From assembly GCF_905475345.1 (NCBI RefSeq), contig NC_066604.1, positions 2,677,001 to 2,741,000 of the forward strand: a DNA stretch of 64,000 nt. Direction: 5' to 3'. The translations under genes and the position numbers were made by a program. The notes below the pieces were generated by a model, which was not told where the DNA came from, did not search any database, and saw only the letters and a program-made list of their open reading frames with translations. Position 1 is the stretch's first letter, and every line of letters begins with the position of its first letter. This DNA is from Vespula vulgaris (lineage: Eukaryota > Arthropoda > Insecta > Hymenoptera > Vespidae). Positions 28,123 to 41,300 of the stretch are shown one piece after another.

Positions 28123-28722
28123 GATGGTAAAAGTAACCATCTCAAGATGATGACGTTTGCTACGACTTTGTTGCTTTATATATTGGTAAATCGCCTTACG
28201 TTATTCATAAGAAGGGAAAGCTCCAAAGCTCATGGGCGTATCTACAATTATGTTTAAATCTTCGAGATGTTCGAGAAAAAATCCCTCTTAAAAAATTTAC
28301 ATCCTTATTATTGAAATAAGTACAAGGAAACTCGAATACATAGAAAAATCAATCCTACGTTCGGAACTAATTAAATTGATGAATCTTAAGAAGCATTATA
28401 TATATATATATATATACCTGCTTGTTAATTTTTAAGTTAATTGAATGAAACTGTTAAGACGTCTTTTACTGAAAGTCGTGCTTAATAGTACTAATAATAA
28501 TAATAATGATAATAATTCGTGTAATATCTTCACAGGGCTGTTCGTAATAATTTGGCATGCTTCGTTTATTATTCTCGTAAGACGAAGTCAAGTATAGAAA
28601 CAACGAGAAATTACCTGGATGCAAATCGCTCAGGAAGCATTTAACGAGCGCACATCCGGTTCGCGGGTTAAAGCCTTTCCTGTTCCTTCGAGAGTTGTCA
28701 ACCCTTTTGCACTATGAGTGAG

Positions 28723-28862
28723 TAGAAAGAGAAAGGGAGAGAGAAAGAGAAAGGGAGAGAGAAAGAGAAAGGGAGAGAGAAAGAGAAAGGGAGAGAGAAA
28801 GAGCAAGGGAGAGAGAAAGAGAAAGGGAGAGAGAAAGAGAAGGGGAGAGAAAGAGGGAGAGA
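28723..28862. repeat. 18-bp minisatellite, about seven copies of GAGAAAGAGAAAGGGAGA
   Basis: About seven near-identical 18-bp units occur in tandem, varying by single bases. Because 18 is a multiple of three, the plus strand translates into a regular Lys-Gly-Glu-Arg repeat. There is no ATG or gene context that supports translation. Confidence 0.9.
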
Positions 28863-28947
28863 TCGCACGTAGGAGGAGAGCTTTACGAAGGGTAAAGGGC
28901 AACAATGCTACGAGCGAGTACTCGAGCATCAGCTTTTGTTTGAAAAT

Positions 28948-28948
<1 letters not shown>

Positions 28949-28993
<45 letters not shown>
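28949..28993. repeat. (CT)n microsatellite
   Basis: This is a pure CT dinucleotide run of about 22 units, close to the 18-bp purine minisatellite. Confidence 0.9.
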
Positions 28994-28995
<2 letters not shown>

Positions 28996-30375
28996 GTTCT
29001 TTTTTGCATCGCTTTCATTCTGGAAGAGTGCATTCTATCTCAACCCTCGCAATGTTCACATTCTACAATTGCTCTACCTTTTCAGTTACCACGAAGGTTC
29101 ACATATTTATATTATTTGGGTGTATGAACATTGAACGAGTTCGTTTACGCTCGATTATTTTCATGAAGCGTTGAAAATACGAGAATTTGTTCGAGTTTCA
29201 CTCGACCTCTTTTTAGCAAAATTCTCGGCTAGAGTATATACCCGAGAAAATGAAGAAAAAAGTAACGTTCCTGCTTGGCTCTGATATTCATCTTATATTG
29301 CCAAAAAAATGTTAAGTATCTTTTATCCAAATAATTGTTAGTATGAATTAATGAAAGAAAAAGAAAATATTTACACATAACAAATATTACACATTCGAAT
29401 GGTATTTATCGGTCATAGCATACTTCGTACTATATGCTTTGTACTGAAAATTAAAACATTGCTTATCGACTAACTCAGTATTATTTATATTTCAGATATG
29501 AAAACGGATAGAGGAAAAGAATACCTGATAAAAAGAGAGACGATGTATCCATGTGTGCGTGTTATTTCAAGGGACGATTTCGTCGTTTCACCGGCTCATT
29601 TTTCCAAGACGATGTACCAATTTCTTTTCTCCTCTGTCTTTCACCCTCGCCGACTAGACCAAAGACACGATCTCATTTTATCTTTTCGACCCCTTACACG
29701 ATCCACGTTTGTTACAAGCCCCCCAAACCTCGACCACTATGCTCACCATCGTGGCATAGTCATCGTCGCTACCGTAGCTCTCTACTCTTCTCTTATACTT
29801 TCGTTCATCCCTCTTTCGTCTACACCCTCTCACGGCTTGTTCGAGGGTGGCTATCCTATACTCCAAGTCCGACTGACGGTAGATAGAACACGTCGATTCA
29901 AAAAGACACTTGAACGTGTGCAACTTTAGATTTTCTTCTTGTTTTTTATAATATCATTGTCTCTTCTCTTAAGTAGATATTGTCTTTTCAATTGTTATGA
30001 ACGATGATCTATCATGATGGTAGTAGAACATTTTTCATTGTTAAATAATTTCCGTCATAATCGTTTGTCGATCATTATTATTCGATATGTACATTAAAAA
30101 ATTGATTTGTATTCGAGATATGACAGAGATTATTTTATAATGTAATATGTAATCCATTATTTCTTATTTGACATCATTATTAGATATGACATTTAGTAAT
30201 AATTCTCTTTCAAATTCCGCTAGAATCGTAATGTTTCCTGTGTTTGTTAATTTTTATTTATTATGAAAAACTGAGCGAATCGAATCTAATAAAATTGTAC
30301 GCACGATTTACTTAACGCAATAAAAAATAATCGAATGTTGCGAAAAAGGTTGCTCGTTCTATGTATTTATTGCGA

Positions 30376-30429
30376 ATGTAAAAAATGTAAAAAATGTAAA
30401 AAATGTAAAAGATGTAAAAAATGTAAAAG
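30376..30429. repeat. 9-bp tandem repeat, ATGTAAAAA x6
   Basis: Six consecutive 9-bp units start at 30376, 30385, 30394, 30403, 30412 and 30421. Only the last base or so varies (ATGTAAAAA or ATGTAAAAG). Confidence 0.9.
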
Positions 30430-31419
30430 AACGTGGAAAAATATTACAAATTATTGAAACAAAAATGTCGTTTTTGTAGTAGCTTGGAATTTATTTAGGT
30501 TAGTAAGTTTCAAATATACCTATAAATGAAATATACCTATAAATCGAATATACGCGAAGGCTTACGTTATAGAAACACTCGTTTCTTCCAATTACGCATT
30601 CAAATTTATCGCTTTTGCCGCGTATTCTTCTACGAACCTACTGAACGTTTCAAATTATTCTCGATTATTATCGAATCGTATTAATTTGTTTTAATTATAA
30701 ATCAAACGATCGAGCATTTGTACGATATTTTTTACGAAACACGTTATGTGAAGTACGAAGGAATTCTTTTATTAGATTATTATTAATTATATATCACGAA
30801 TTGTTAATTATATATCACTTGACACACGTTGTAAAAGTAATTAACGGATATACGTATGTTGTGTGACAAGAAGCTGCGTACGTGCGACGAATAATTATTT
30901 TCATTAATTATTTAATTAATCAAAAGTTATTAACTCGTACGATCCCAATTAACAAAGTTTATCATAACTAACATACCGTTAGATTTGATATGTTTTATTT
31001 GAAAATAAAACTAGGAAAAATTTAATTCCTTTGTAATCTAGTAATATAGTGAAAAAGGGGTTCACATACCTTCCGTGCCATCGAAAAAATCATTCACGTG
31101 ATTTCCTTCTAAGTGATAACACGGTGTGTCGTCGTCCTCACAATTTCAGGTAATTAGAATATTTTTTCTAACGTACACCCTTCCCCTATATATCAAGCGA
31201 TTCCGTGAAACGAGTTTTCTAACATCTATTATCCGCAAGTGAAAATATCGTCCCGTTAAAAAAATATTCGCAAAAATAAAATCTGGGGCCTTGGCGTGCC
31301 CTTTGACTGCCACTACGTAATATTTTTTTGTTTTGTGAAAAGAGAACTTTCAGCTTCGTTTCTATGATTCCGATACTTTCTTTTGTTTCTAACCATCCTA
31401 TAATTAATGATCTCTCTTT

Positions 31420-31985
31420 AATTAATATTAAGTCATCTATCGATTTTTATGTTTTTTCGTTTTAAAGATATACATTTATACACATATACGATACGATACG
31501 CTCACACACGTATACACATATGCATTCGTATATCCGTTACTAATTACTAGTCATATCGATTTCTATATTTTTCTTGGCTTTCAGATATACATTTATACAC
31601 ATATCGATACGCTCATACACGTATGCATACGCATATCCGTACTAATTAATAGTCATCTATCGATCCTAATACTTTTCTCGATTTTCAGATATACACTTAT
31701 ACACGTATATGATACGCCCATTAACGTACATACATATGCATACGCATATCCGTCATTAATTAATAGTCATCTATCGATTTTTATACTTTTTTTTCGATTT
31801 TCAGATATACACTTATGCACATATGCGATACGCCCATAAACGCATACATACGTGTATCCCTTATTAATTAATAGTCATCTATCGATTTCTAAATTTTTTT
31901 AGATTTTTAGATACACACTTATACTCGATTAATACATCCATATATGTACATACATATACATACGTATATCCGTATAACGTATAAA
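31420..31985. repeat. Degenerate tandem repeat, five copies of about 102-121 bp
   Basis: Units begin with TAATTAATAGTCATCTATCG-like sequence at about 31420, 31541, 31643, 31757 and 31865. Each continues through a T-rich stretch, a TTTCAGATATACA-like box, a TTATACACATA-like box and a CATACGCATATCCG-like end. Copies differ by many substitutions and indels, so the array is old compared with the repeat at 42.9 kb. The first and last copies are the most diverged. Confidence 0.85.
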
Positions 31986-33138
31986 CACACGCGTCGTGTA
32001 TCTATCCTGTGTGGCACAAACATCATATATATATAGATACACATCATCCGTCATATTCACGTATCATGTATCTGATTGTTATACGTAGGTCACTATCAAT
32101 CGTACACACGCGTATTATATACATTTATTTTACACTCCGCTAATAAAAACATTGTTTTTCAGCTTTTAAGAATTGTACGAGTCGAGCAAGTCCAAATAGG
32201 TATGACACGTATAACACGATAAAAACGCGCAGAGGATACAAAAGCTTTTTCTGCGATAGCTGTTCCTCCTGTTTACTTCAAGTAAGTCTATCTCATTTTA
32301 AGGATGTAACAGAAAGAGAGAGGGAGAGAAAGAGTGAGAGAATGAGAGAGTGGGAGAAGGAGGGAGAGTGAGAGAGAGAGAGGGAGAAAAGCTGTGTATT
32401 CACATGGAAATAAACATTCGGCTGTCATTTCCAAGAATTTTCGACCATTTCCTTAGTCGAAACAAAAACATTTACGATCGTACTCGTAGCGTACGAGGAG
32501 TCGTCTTTAGTTTTCTAGAATCTTCCGTCGTTTGCTCTACAGCTAGAAAATCGCCGGATAATCTTTTTTAAGATACGTATTTTACTGTTTAATGTTTTCA
32601 TTTTTTATCTTTTCGATGATTCAGCGTTATTCGTTTAATGTTCTGGCAGATTTATTATCACGTAAAAAGGCATAGAAATTGGTTAGGTTATTCTTGGTGA
32701 TCCTCATGTGCAGTTCTTAATTTATTTTAAACACACATTTTCAGTAATAGTTAGGTCTTCTATACAGCTTCCTCCTAGTGGTGGGACGTGGTAATCAGTG
32801 TTGCTTGAAGTGTAATTTAAAAAACAAAACAAGCACTACTGAAAGCTAATGGCCGCTCGCTCTGATACATCTCAGGGTTTAATTAACTTTTAATTACTTC
32901 ATTTGCACGCAATTAAGTGTTAATTATGATCAACATGATCGAATGATATATTCTTTCATGTGTTTAATGTCTTTTAGAAATAATTTACAAGAACGTGATG
33001 TAGTTTATCAATGTATTTTTTGTTTTATAATTTTTTATATGTTCCAGTTTTTCACAATTTTTGTCATTCGTGACTGCGTCCAGAGCAATCGTAGCATCAG
33101 CGTGTGCTCATAATGCATTTATTACGCTTTTTTTGTAG

Positions 33139-33439
33139 CTAAATAAGTCGATTCAATCAAATTAGAGTTAATCGAAATTTGGGAAGTAGACTCACGTTTG
33201 CGTTCATGGATTATTCATCATCATCTTGAACCAATCATCATCTGGCAAGGATCAATGGTGGCTCTAGTACGTAAATCTTTTGTTTTAACATCTCGTCAAT
33301 AATTTTAACAATTTTTTATTATAATAATGGTACTAACAGGTTCGCTTTTGTATCATCTTTTAGCTTGAATGAAAGAAGAATCATTTTTATGTGTCCTTGG
33401 GCAGGATGCTCATCAGGCAAAGATCAACGAAGACATTAA
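33139..33439 (+). other. Two exon-like units, possibly duplicated (plus strand)
   Basis: Two segments (33139-33266 and 33364-33439) each follow a T-rich AG acceptor-like site and end at a GTACGTAAA or GTAAGTAAA donor-like site. Their 3' parts are related: TCTGGCAAGGATCAATGG versus TCAGGCAAAGATCAACGA. The similarity continues into the flank as CTCAATAATTT-like sequence. Open frames are short, so these may be non-coding exons of a transcript antisense to ChAT, or remnants of a local duplication. The similarity is visible; transcription is unproven. Confidence 0.25.
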
Positions 33440-36400
33440 GTAAGTAAATTATTTAATTGAACGTTTTCTCAATAATTTCGCGATCTTTTTATCAACGACG
33501 ATACTAAAATTCTGCTTCTTCTTTTTTTAGACTATTATTGCAATCGTCCCTGAAGCAATGAATTAATCAAACGTTGTCTCATTAAAATATAAACGATAAA
33601 ACCGCAAATTAGAAGCAGTGTTTGTTGTAATTTAAATTAATTCGCGTTCGTGATAAAAAGTGATTTTTAGAAACATGTATACTTGAGTTGACTGCGCGCA
33701 AAGCAGTCGGCTATAGAGTCAGTGTTTGTTCGTACAAAGTTTTCTTTTTTCTATTGATAATTGCATAGAGAGACTACTTATATTTGAATAATAGAGATGC
33801 GCGAATTAAATTCAGTGTTCGTTTTGTAATTGATATAATTAGAGTATTAGAGTCAGTGCATCACAGAAGATATGGTTCCCATTTACAACTTCAACCTATA
33901 TCGAAGTCAGTCTACCTCACTTTCAACTTGTTGCGGATCAATCTTCCTCAATAATTTTCAACCTACTAGAAATCAACCTTTCTCAATTTTGACCTACGAT
34001 ATGAAGGAGTGTTTTGGAGCCATCGCAGAACTTCTTAAGTAATAAGTGAAAAAACATTTAAGTCCCTCCAGTACTCAATCATGTCGAGGATGAAAGGTCC
34101 GAATCGGCACGAGTTACTGGTTGTAATTATTTAAATAAATTAATGACGAGCACGTGAGTATAATTCCCAACCGAAATTATACTCATGGATAGTACAATGT
34201 CAATTGTGTATATATTTTTCATTGTTGCTCTATTGTACATGTTTATTTATTAGCTCAGGCTAGGGTCTTCTTGTTTCATCGGTTTAAATCGTTTAATTAA
34301 TAGTGCAATCAGCACTTTTTTCTCTTTGTATTTGCTTGCGATATTAGTGGTGAAATCGGGCATTCAATTACCCGATTTCGTAACAAGAAAAGCATGCAAT
34401 GCTAAGTTACATGCATTGCTTCATACTTGCATTAATCTATTTAGTAATCTACCTCGATCTTTGTATCAAAACGTAAACAAGAAGACAAATCCCGCGCGAC
34501 GGATAGATTCTAGTAAACAAGTAATGAATCATGACCTTGTTTATTTATTAGAATAGCTACTTGTTGAAAGGAATCGTCCGAGGTTTTTTTTGATTATTAA
34601 GATATGAAAAATTAATGAAATATTTATTCAATTTTCTTGATGAAAGATAATAAGTCTCAGTGATGGTCTCAGAGATAGAGTCATTGTGTTTTTGAAAGAA
34701 AAAGAAAGTAGAGTAGAGTAATATCTAAAAAAAAAAAACAAAGAGACTTGTAGAGTCATAGACCGCTTAGGCCCTAGACAATAAGTTAATCATTTTTAGT
34801 TAAGGATTTTCAGCAGTTAATATACTAATTCCCGTTTCTCCCCCCCATGCTTTCTGCGTTCTCATTTATGCACGTGCCCAGGTGTTACTCGTATGGGTGA
34901 GAAACAGTTGGTATGGGTTTAATTGTAAGATCTCCCTCTATTGGCGACTGTCATTGCTTAGTGATTGCGCACGGTGTACCTTGCATCTGTGTGCGCGCGT
35001 TAGGTGATGCATTGTACATCGTTTCGCGATAATATTTAAACTAATACACATATCCAAATATATACATATTATTATCATTATTACTATTATTATCATCATT
35101 GTTATTAATATCGTTTTGTATGGTAGTTATCACATTTTTATGGAAACTGAAATACTCTTATATTACTAGTATGTGTATATACTAGTATATATTAGTATTT
35201 TTTGCTTGTAGTTATTTACGCAATAATCATTAGCCTTGACAGTCGATTACAGCAATTGGTACGTATTCCCAATATATTAGAAAAAATACGCGTTTGAGCT
35301 AGGGTGTCGGAGGTGCCCCGGGGCATACTCTCTAGTGTAGGCTTTTTGCACCCTGGCGGTATGTGAGAGAACCGTGGAGTGTGTGTGTTGGAACGAATGT
35401 GTTTTGCTATTTTTAAATATAGGAAATTAGGTAGGCAGGTAGCATACTTTGTATGAATGAGTATTTAATTTTAAGTAGGTAGGCCCGGTTAAGAAGCGGA
35501 GTGTCATCACTCGGTTTCGTCTCCGGATATTATGCAAAGTTTCAGCAAATTTTAGAATTATCGAAGATGCTTGTTTTTTTATTTCTCCTATATTTTGCTG
35601 ACGCTCTGTATTGAGATACATATACATATCAAACAGTTTAATAATCTTTGCATTTATTAGCGGACTAATTGTTTCTTTCGAATTAGCAAAGATTTTTGAA
35701 CATGTTGGATATTTAGTATTAAGTATATTAACACTTTGCACTTTCGTGGTTTCTAGGATATGTAATTTATTATATAACTATAGCAAAGTAAAACTAGTAA
35801 AATTAACGAGGTACAAGTGATCAAGTGAAAGATCATAAGATGTACATATTATAGATTTTTTTACTTTTGTTCGACACTAATGTTTCTGATGCAAAGTGTT
35901 GGTAATAGGTTCAACGATTAGATCTATAATCTGCTGAGGCATTCGAGTAAATGTGCTTGTGTAGATGAGCACGATCGATAGATTTTTTTGATCCATTGAT
36001 CGTCCACAGGCTAGGATAGTTCATTATGTATAATAGCCTTTTATTTTTATTTATTTATTTTTTTTTTAACGTGCATTGCATTTAGGGAATGCCTTTGCAG
36101 TGGTTAGGGCATGAAGCAAAGAAGAGGCTATATGCCGAAGAGGCCCCCACAAATCGTGGCTCAAGAGGGTAACTATAGAGACTATGAGTTATTTTTTTCA
36201 AAGGTTATTAGTACGTCGTGTAATCTTCGAAACTGATTCGTAGTCTCATTATTTTATATTTAATTATATTATTGCAATATTATGCTCGTCACTAATTATA
36301 ATTATTTCAAATGGAGATGATAGATCATTCCATATCTGTATGGTACATCGGATGCACGAATTTTTAGAATAGGAAATATTTATATTTTAGTAATTATTAT

Positions 36401-38249
36401 TATTATTATTTTCTTTTTTTCTTGCCTTTTTTATTTTTGTTTTTTATTTTTAATTGTGATTTAATATTATCTGTTATTTTAACGCGAAGAAAATAATTCA
36501 TATATATATATATATTTTATTATTAGATATTTATAATTGTTATGTTCTCACATATTTTAGCTTTTTTCATAATTTAATATTTGATATTTTATAAATATTA
36601 TTTATATTTAAATATTATATAGTAATTATATTAAAACGTAGTCATTTATTTATAATTATTTTATCTTTTGATTATCACTTGATATAGAAATTAGTAGGAA
36701 TAGATCAGAGAATTGATTAGAGAAAGTGCATCCGTGTACTGATACGTCACACGAACGTGTTATACTTTTATATTTTTTTATTGCATGTTATTGAATTATA
36801 ATAATATTTTGTGACTAATATATTTCTCTTTTTCTTACAGGTGATCGTCGTTGGATTTTTAATCATTCTAAAGTAGCTACTTTTTAAAATACTAGATGTA
36901 TATTTATGCGTTTCTGAAGATAAAAACATATAATATTCAATATATAATATATAGTTACTTTTATAGTTGTTTTCTAAAAAAAATATATGTGCTTTCATAT
37001 ATTTTTGAGATGTTCTAAAGATTTAAAAAATGTATTGAACTTTCGAAATTGTTTAGATATTTCGAATTGAATTATTTATTATCATAACATTATTAAAATT
37101 ACAATTATTCAAATTCATTGCTATAGTAATAAATCCGATATTTATCACTGCAGTAATATTTATGAATAAAATATTTAATTATGCATAAATTTATGTTTCA
37201 GGTGTACGATTGCAATTAATGTTGCATTGATCTGGTTTACTTTTTATATCCATAGTATCGATAAGCACAGAAGTATTTTGTATATTAATGCAGTTTTGTT
37301 CTGTTTGCTTCTATGATTTGTTGTGTTTATTTTATTTTCTAATATTTCAGATGTTACATAATCAAAATTGCAACCATAATTATGTAAATTAGAGTAAAAA
37401 GAGTAATATAAGATTTAAGAATTCATACGTTAATAAAAATATGTATGTAACTAATAGAGTAATTTTATATAGTGCATAGATAATTTTAGATTGGTTAAAT
37501 ATATTAATAAGTATTTATTGTTTTAATATATTTTATTTTTGCTGCATATTAATTGCATGATGCATGTGGGGTTTTAATGCTTTATTTTTTTATGCTTTAG
37601 CATGCTTATTTTAATAGTACTATTAAGAATTGTAGTTTTAAGATTAATTTAAGACAACGATTGCAGATCGGTCGATTAATCTAGATTAGAAATTATTTTA
37701 GTTTAAAAAGCGTGGATAATATGTTTCCTATATTTCCAATGTTTATCCTGCATTCCCTTTTCAATTATTTTATTTAACTTTTAGATCTTCATTTTTTTAA
37801 ATGTATTAATAATGTAATTTTCACTTTGCATTATTGATATATTACTGTAGTAAGAATGATTAGAAATATTTTAGTCATAATATATTCAGTTTTGAAATAA
37901 GTAAATAAGTAAATAAGTAAATAAGTAATAAATAAGTAATAAGTAAATAAATAAATAAATAAATATATATATGTGTGCATGTGTGTGTGTTAACGTAGTA
38001 AAATATATTCGTAGTGAATATAACATTGTGTGTATATATTCTTTGTACATTTCCGGAATGTGCAAATTATATGTAACAATGATAGTAATTATTTAGAATT
38101 AATATTTCACTTTTTAATAAGAAAGTTAATAATAAGTCCATGCTTTTTCTCGGGCAGGATAGGATAAGGTCACGATTGATGCACCCTCGATCGACTTTGA
38201 CCGGGTCGGAAGAAGGCGATTCATTAAACGTGATTAATAAAATATGTTA

Positions 38250-38360
38250 CATTAGCCCGTGGATCTCCACTTGCAGCAACCTTCACGCGGTGAGATCCGA
38301 GTCGGTATTACTTGCGATCTATCGAGATCTACAAATTTCGCAAGTACTACCGGGCTGATG
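38250..38360. other. Putative structured element, three-way-junction fold
   Basis: Three mutually compatible helices can form. The outer helix is CATTAGCCC (38250-38258) with GGGCTGATG (38352-38360). The second is GGATCTC (38261-38267) with GAGATCC (38292-38298). The third is GGTATTACTTGCG (38304-38316) with CGCAAGTACTACC (38339-38351), with one mismatch. The element sits in a GC-richer island (about 38150-38372) inside very AT-rich intron. I do not recognise a known RNA family. Because pairing is symmetric, the strand cannot be assigned. It could be an RNA, a cis-regulatory palindrome cluster or a decayed mobile element. Confidence 0.4.
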
Positions 38361-41300
38361 GCTGCATATTTCAGTGCGTTTCTAAATAGCTCCTTTTCTT
38401 TTTTCTAATTTTATCTAAACATTATACTAGTTACATTATAAGTTGTTAATCGTACTTAAACAAATAAATAGACTAGATAATATTATCGAAAAATAATTTC
38501 TTTAAAAAACGCACTGACGGTTGTCAAATTTATAAGTTACTGATAAATTTCGCGAATAATATTGATCATTATGCTTTTGCGTAAATTACAAATTTTTTCG
38601 TATATAGTTAAAAGAAAAAAATTCTTTTCTCGCTTACTCTTTCTATTTCTTTTTCTTATTTATAGCAAATACCAGACGAATCGGTTTCGATGTATCTCTT
38701 TTTTCCTCATCCCACCCTCACACTTGCTATCATCGTACGATCCCTTATTTCCTTCTCACCCTTACGCAAGCAGTATGGACAGAGCAGTCTTTCCTTTCCC
38801 CTATCTCTAGGCCATAAGAGTTATACAAGGTATTAACGCGAAAACAGATGTAGGCGTGGAGAGGAACGCGTTTCTAGGCCTTGCTCACCCTTCTTATGTA
38901 CCGCGACAATTTGTCACGCCAAACCGAGCTACCGTTTCGAGAGACAGACAGACAGACGTACATACACATATACATCGATAACCTCGTGTTTGATAAATCA
39001 TGCGATAGACGGACGGACATTATCGGTGTTACATGTACGCGTGTATGTTCACAGGATAAAACGATCTTACGTTTATACCTTTCAACATTTCTGATCCATC
39101 TTTTTTCGATGAATCGATATATCCTAAAGGACATGCATAAGTTATATCTTTCCTAGGGTTGTCAACTAATAGCGGGAAAAAATTTATGTGAAGGGTGCAA
39201 AATATTCCTGTGAATTATACAAATTTCTCATGCAAAAATATTCTATCTAAACGATCAAAAAAGCTGACTGATTTATTTTGTTTTTTGTGTTAATTCATTC
39301 TTGTTTCAGGTGGATTATTTTTTGTAAGGTTGTAAGATAAGAATTTCTTAGGAAAAAGGAACCTGATCTAAGGAGGAAACGAGCCGACAAATCGGATTCA
39401 CGAGATGCCGGACATTGCAACGGTACGACGCCGGAGGTGGTCCAAGGTACAGAACTCAATTAGGTCCTAACGTCTGCTCTTTCTTCCTCTCCCTTTTCGT
39501 ATTCCTTATCAGCCAGCTGGGTTTTCGACCCCTTCGAGATTGGCCAGGCACGATTAATTGACAACATTCCCTTTTCCCAAGACTCTCTTTCCTTCACGTG
39601 ATTCGAAGTGACAGTTTATATGACAAGTTTTCCACCAAAGAAACGAAACGAACTCACGAGAATTAGGTTCACGTTTTCAAGAGTTCAGGCTTTAAAAGTC
39701 GAGTGGAACCCGACATAGGGAAAAAGGTAGGGGTTGAGAATTGTGAAAAAGACGAGCAAAACGAAGGGTATCCTCGATAGCGAAAGAAACACATTGATTG
39801 AACACTATGGGGTGTCCTCACTCTGTTGTTGAAGATCGATGAGCCGTATAATCGGATTTTAGGATTAACGCCTCTTCTAGCGTGAAGATAACAGGTATTC
39901 TCATCTTTAGTTGATTTTAGATATCGTTAATGCGACATGTGAATAAATCTTTAGTTACCCCAAAAAAGTGCTAAAAAAAGTTTGCCTAATTTTTCTAGTA
40001 TTATCAGAATTCATCAAAAACTTTTGCCAATTTCTTTTTTTTTTTTTTCGTTTTTATTCTAATGTCAAAAGTGCCCTCGAGAGGATTGTTAATCATCTAC
40101 GATACGAATTACGTTAGCCTATCGACACTTTCGATCTGATTGCATGTGAGATCGATATCGTAATGTGAAGGAAGGAAAAAAGAGGGAGAAAGAGAGTCGT
40201 TTTCTCGTGTATTGTGTACTAGGGAGTTTCCAGGACACCCAGTCGAAGGGACACCCTTGAAGCGTTCGCTCCCCCTGTACAAACGTCCCTACCCTCTTAG
40301 CCGCGCCCTAATATAAATATTATTACATTTTGATGGGTTTAGGTTGACACTGGGCCCCGCGAATAGTTCATTCTTTATCCATCTTTTCTCTTTGTCTCTC
40401 TCTCTCTCCTTTTCTTCTTCCATCTTATTTCTACCTTCTTTTTCATTAGGCCCGAATTCCTAACGACGCGTGCCACCAGAACAAAATTTGAAGGATTTAA
40501 ACCCTTCTGAACCTTTTATTCATTCGCCACTTTTGTCGTTCGAAATCGATATCTACGAATTCTTTCAATTATTATTGAAGACGAACGCGTGTTCTCGAGA
40601 TTAGGCTCGTCGTAAGTTTTGAGTAAGATCTTCAAATATTTTTCTTAATTGTTATGATTAAAAAAGTATGTATAGGATATAAAAGGGATGATTATTATTA
40701 TCAAGACGTTATATTCTTCGGTAACAATGACATATTTAATAACCGATTCAACAACATTACAGTGTCATAAGTTTCAATTACATGCGCAATTCGACATTTG
40801 GTTTTCTTAAATATACATACATACATGTCTTTGTCGTGTGTGTGTGTGTGTGTGTTGTTTATGTGTATGCATCTTGTTTTATGTTTATTTGTTCACGTCT
40901 TTCTCAGTGTATATGTATGTGTTCAGTATTCGATGTCTTTGTTGTGTTTATTACATGGACACGTCGAATGTAACATTATAAGGGAGAGTGAATACGAACG
41001 TGTACTTCTTTTTTCTTTCTTTTTTTTTTTGCTGTTACTACGTCTACAATAATCTTGGAATGCCTGTTCGATTTTTTTTTTTCCATTAAAGTATGTACGT
41101 ACAGTTGTTTTTTTTTTTTTATACGGATTATATAGGTACACGTTTGTCCAATTGAACTCTGACGTATTATGCTTATTTTTCTTCTTTTTTTTTTTTTCGT
41201 TTTTTCTTCTTTTAACAAAAATTTGAAAAATCGAATGAAATTATTCATTAGATTGTCTTCAGCTGAAGACGGATTAATAAACAAACAATTTATCGATATA

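Noticed and set aside
28718..29134. 138-codon plus-strand frame with a Lys-Gly-Glu-Arg repeat
   Set aside because: It is a translation of the 18-bp purine minisatellite and a CT run; it starts without ATG support and has no recognisable domain.
29498..29929. 143-codon plus-strand frame with a real ATG just after a TTTCAG-like site
   Set aside because: A second plus-strand frame and a minus-strand frame are open over the same bases, which suggests a stop-poor patch. No family is recognised. It is worth a search but not callable.
38350..38362. CTGATG at the three-way junction taken as a hammerhead ribozyme core
   Set aside because: The following base is not the required A, and no GAAA and cleavage-site partners are placed correctly.
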